NCBI GenBank assembly: GCA_030019205.1
Contig: JASEFH010000023.1
Span: 1 to 42,750 of the forward strand
From: Methanomicrobiales archaeon
Lineage (GTDB): Archaea > Halobacteriota > Methanomicrobia > Methanomicrobiales > JACTUA01
Direction: 5' to 3'
DNA length: 42,750 bases
The notes under the pieces are model-generated. The model ran no database searches. It was not told where the DNA came from and saw only the letters and a program-made list of their open reading frames with translations. The stretch's first letter is position 1. Each line of letters starts with the position of its first letter. This document shows, one piece after another, positions 40,142 through 42,750 of the stretch. Made by a program: the position numbers and the translations under genes.

Positions 40142-42750
40142 CAGCATTACCTCCATCCAGTGTGAAGAAAAATGTTGTGCCCCTGTCCGGCTCGGACTCC
40201 ACCCAGACGCGGCCGCCGTGCCGCTCCACGATCCGTTTCACGATGGCAAGTCCGACGCCCGAACCCTCGTACTCGTGGGGGTGCAGACGGTGGAACACCC
40301 CGAAGAGCTGGCCGGCATACTGCATGTCGAATCCGACGCCGTTGTCCTGCACGAAGTAGATCGCCCTGCCGCCCCTGTTGCAGGACCCGATGCGGATCCG
40401 GGCAACGGGACGTATCCGGGTGAACTTCAGGGCGTTGCTGAGCAGGTTCTGGAACACCTGCCGCAGCATGGAACGGTCGGCGGAGACCGTCGGGAGATCC
40501 TCGATGGCGATCTCCACCGCCCGCCCTTCCCGCTCGCTCTCCAGGCTCTCGTACGCCTCCCGCGCCAGATCCGCCGGGAGGATCGGCTCCCTGTGAAGGG
40601 CCTGGCGCCCCATCCGGGAGAAGTTCAGGAGATCGTCGATCAGACGGGCCATCTTCTGCGCATTCTGGCGCACCTTTCCGAGGTACTCGCGCGCCTCGGG
40701 CGGTAGCCCCTCCCCGTACGCGTCCAGCAGGATGCGGGAGAAGCCGTCCATCGCGCGCAGGGGTGCACGCAGGTCGTGGGAGACGGAGTAGGTGAAGGAC
40801 TCCAGCTCCCGGTTGGCATACTCGAGGTCCCGCGTGCGTTCGATCACGCGCCGCTCCAGCTCCTCGTTCAGCTGGCGGATCTCCTCTTCGGCCTGGCGCA
40901 TCGCGGTGATATCGTTGCCGATACAGAGGATCTCCGCGATCTCCCCCTCAGGACCGTATATCGGCCTGTTCGTCCATGAGATCCAGGCCCGCTCGCCGTT
41001 GCGGCGGATGTTTTCGTTCTGGCTCGTTGCATACTTCTCGGGATTGCGGGCGATGTCCAGGATCGTGCCGCGCAGATCTCTTCCCGCGCTGTCGAACTCC
41101 GGTATGATCGTCCCCACGGCGTTCCTGCCGAGGATCTCCGCCTCGGTATACCCGAAGAACTTCTGGGCGTACTCGTTGAAGAACGTGATGTGGCCCCGGG
41201 GATCCAGCCGCAGGATGATGCTGTTGGCGCTCTCCACGAGTTCCCTGTACTTCTCCTCGCTCCTCCGCAGCGCTTCCTCCGCCATTCTGCGGTGTGTGAT
41301 ATCCCTCCCCACGGAGAGGTACTCGACCACCTTTCCCTTGTCGTCGAAGAACGCGCGGTCGTTCCACTGCTGCCAGCGGATGCTCCCGTCCGCCAGGACG
41401 ATCGGGTGCTCGATGCTGCCGACGGGCCGCTCTGGAGTGAGGGCGGCGAGATGGCGCGCTACCCGTTCCCGATCGGGCGGAGGCATCCCGGGCCGGAAGC
41501 GGGTGCCGACGATCTCGGTGCAGGGCTTTCCGAAGTAGCGGCAGTAGGCTTCGTTCACGAAGAGGTGCGTCCCGTCGGGTGCAAACCTCGTGATGAACTC
41601 CGTCTGCCCCTCCACCACGGCGCGGTAGCGCTCCTCGCTCTCGCGGAGGCTCTTCTGGCTGTTCCGCAGCTCCTGGATCGTGCCTTTCAGCGTCCCCACC
41701 ATCGCGTTGATGCTCTGGCCCAGGATGGAGAACTCCTCTCCCAGCCCCGGCGCGATCCTGCGGTCCAGATCCCCGCGGGCGATCCGGTCCACGTCCTCCA
41801 CGATCGTCTGCACGGGACGGGTCAGGAAGCGGGAGACGAATACGGCAACCCCGAGACTTGCCAGCAGCACGACGACGGCAACCAGGAGGTGGGAGAGGAT
41901 CAGGCTGTTCAGCGCCCCTTGGATCAGCGCGGTGTTGTAGGTGAGCTCGACGATGAGGCTCATGTCGGAGCTGTAGTCCTCGTCCCGCAGGTCGATGAAG
42001 AGGTACCGCAGCGTCCTGCCGGATTCGGGGTTCTCGACCTCCATCCCTGCCCTCTTCTCAAGGATGGTGTCCAGCACCCGCTCCAGCTCCGGCGTGGGGA
42101 CGAAGGTGCGGTTTCCCACCTGCCTCTTCGCGGTGGTGTAGATGCGCACATCCTCGATGAACGGATTCCTGGATGCGATGTCGGTGATGGTCTCCGAGTA
42201 GCGGAGCTGGTTGCGCCTGTCGTTGAACGCATTCTCCACCAGCCCGAGTTCCAAGACATACTCGTGGTCCGGCGTGGGCATGTAGGCGTACTTCTTCAGA
42301 TCGGCGGTTGTCTTCTCCTGGACGACCCGGTCGGGGTAGAATCCGTCCGTGGTGCGGATCCGGTTCAGGTAATCGTAGAAGTAGGGGATGCTCTCCTTGA
42401 AGTCGAGCCCGAGGTCCGGCTCATAGGTTGAATACTCCACCACGCCCTCGCTGTTGATGACGTAGAGCTCCATCGCCCCGCCCAGCTGCTGCTTGACATT
42501 CTCCAGATCCATTCGGGCGGGGTCCCGTCCCGCGCGCTCGTACTCGGCCATGAAGAGCACGAAACCGTCCCGCATCTGCTGGTTCAGGGTATCGTCGAAG
42601 ACCTTGAGCCCTGCGTCGATCACCTCGACCGTTCTGACGATGTCCTGTTCGGTCTGGTTTCTCAGGAGTTCGGCATTGCTCCTGAAGTTCCTCTCGCTGT
42701 TCAGGTAGTCGACTATCGTTGTGCCCAGCACGGCAGCGAGGGTCAGGAGC
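40134..42750 (-). CDS. Membrane sensor histidine kinase with two PAS domains (N-terminus outside window)
   Basis: At least 872 residues are present and the frame stays open to the window edge, so the start lies beyond. In order: end of a first membrane helix, a long extracytoplasmic sensor region of about 270 residues (double-Cache-like, with LYVINSEGVVEYSTYEPDLG), a second helix (SHLLVAVVVLLASLGVAVFVS), HAMP (RPVQTIVEDVDRIARGDLDRRI), PAS (YRAVVEGQTEFITRFAPDG), PAS (YRELVESANSIILRLDPRG) with PAC motifs, HisKA with the phospho-His in SYSVSHDLRAPL-type context (SVSHDLRAPLRAM), and HATPase_c with QVFQNLLSNALKF, VQDNGVGFD and GSGVGLAIVKRIVERHGG. It overlaps the response regulator gene, its likely target. 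The ligand is unknown. Confidence 0.95.
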   Translation of the reverse strand, partial: LLTLAAVLGTTIVDYLNSERNFRSNAELLRNQTEQDIVRTVEVIDAGLKVFDDTLNQQMRDGFVLFMAEYERAGRDPARMDLENVKQQLGGAMELYVINSEGVVEYSTYEPDLGLDFKESIPYFYDYLNRIRTTDGFYPDRVVQEKTTADLKKYAYMPTPDHEYVLELGLVENAFNDRRNQLRYSETITDIASRNPFIEDVRIYTTAKRQVGNRTFVPTPELERVLDTILEKRAGMEVENPESGRTLRYLFIDLRDEDYSSDMSLIVELTYNTALIQGALNSLILSHLLVAVVVLLASLGVAVFVSRFLTRPVQTIVEDVDRIARGDLDRRIAPGLGEEFSILGQSINAMVGTLKGTIQELRNSQKSLRESEERYRAVVEGQTEFITRFAPDGTHLFVNEAYCRYFGKPCTEIVGTRFRPGMPPPDRERVARHLAALTPERPVGSIEHPIVLADGSIRWQQWNDRAFFDDKGKVVEYLSVGRDITHRRMAEEALRRSEEKYRELVESANSIILRLDPRGHITFFNEYAQKFFGYTEAEILGRNAVGTIIPEFDSAGRDLRGTILDIARNPEKYATSQNENIRRNGERAWISWTNRPIYGPEGEIAEILCIGNDITAMRQAEEEIRQLNEELERRVIERTRDLEYANRELESFTYSVSHDLRAPLRAMDGFSRILLDAYGEGLPPEAREYLGKVRQNAQKMARLIDDLLNFSRMGRQALHREPILPADLAREAYESLESEREGRAVEIAIEDLPTVSADRSMLRQVFQNLLSNALKFTRIRPVARIRIGSCNRGGRAIYFVQDNGVGFDMQYAGQLFGVFHRLHPHEYEGSGVGLAIVKRIVERHGGRVWVESEPDRGTTFFFTLDGGNADE

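Overview
This window is chromosomal DNA of a GC-rich, motile, hydrogenotrophic methanogen, most likely a member of the Methanomicrobiales (something like Methanoculleus or Methanofollis; the genus cannot be fixed from the sequence alone). Archaeal hallmarks are ABCE1, Pelota, aIF5A, an archaellin with a class III signal peptide, CheF and ArlF-J, and TATA boxes in AT-rich islands. Methanogen hallmarks are the YcaO/TfuA pair that modifies methyl-coenzyme M reductase, a nickel-hydrogenase maturation protease and a GIDDTDS-type marker-like protein. No tRNA, rRNA, CRISPR array, transposon or phage gene was recognised. Coding DNA is dense, but several GC-rich stretches of 350-1200 bp carry no convincing gene.

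Layout. 1-975: start of acetyl-CoA synthetase and a small ferredoxin (both minus). 1553-4598: ycaO-tfuA, then moaD, moaE and a ThiS-like sulfur carrier (plus). 4948-10065: ribosome rescue and recycling, with overlapping pelota and rqcH genes on minus, and an EMC6-like membrane protein and ABCE1 diverging on plus. 10630-11838: a helical protein of unknown function.

12706-28031 (all minus) is a motility block. Read in the direction of transcription it is: archaellin, a 1.2-kb gap, ArlD/E-type protein, arlG, arlF, arlH, arlI, arlJ, an unrecognised acidic membrane protein, cheF, an AT-rich promoter, cheY, cheB, cheA, cheC, cheD and a secreted beta-propeller protein. Genes are separated by 1-12 nt or overlap by up to 16 nt, so motor, motor-chemotaxis adaptor and signalling core are probably made from two or three transcripts. 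CheW, CheR and receptors are not in the window.

28247-30111 holds a membrane-anchored HEAT-repeat protein and a divergent single-TM protein. 30677-36005 carries housekeeping genes: aIF5A, an IMPase next to NAD kinase, a DUF169 protein, a hydrogenase maturation protease, a ribbon-helix-helix regulator, an FKBP isomerase and a two-TM protein. 36249-38831 is an ACT-domain protein, homoserine dehydrogenase and a wHTH-GIDDTDS fusion, all overlapping. 39656-42750 is a response regulator co-transcribed with a large PAS histidine kinase cut by the window edge.

The best candidates for undescribed biology are the acidic membrane protein between arlJ and cheF, the wHTH-GIDDTDS fusion behind hom, the hairpin-rich gap at 38832-39655, and a GGGGATGC motif concentrated in the gene-free stretches.
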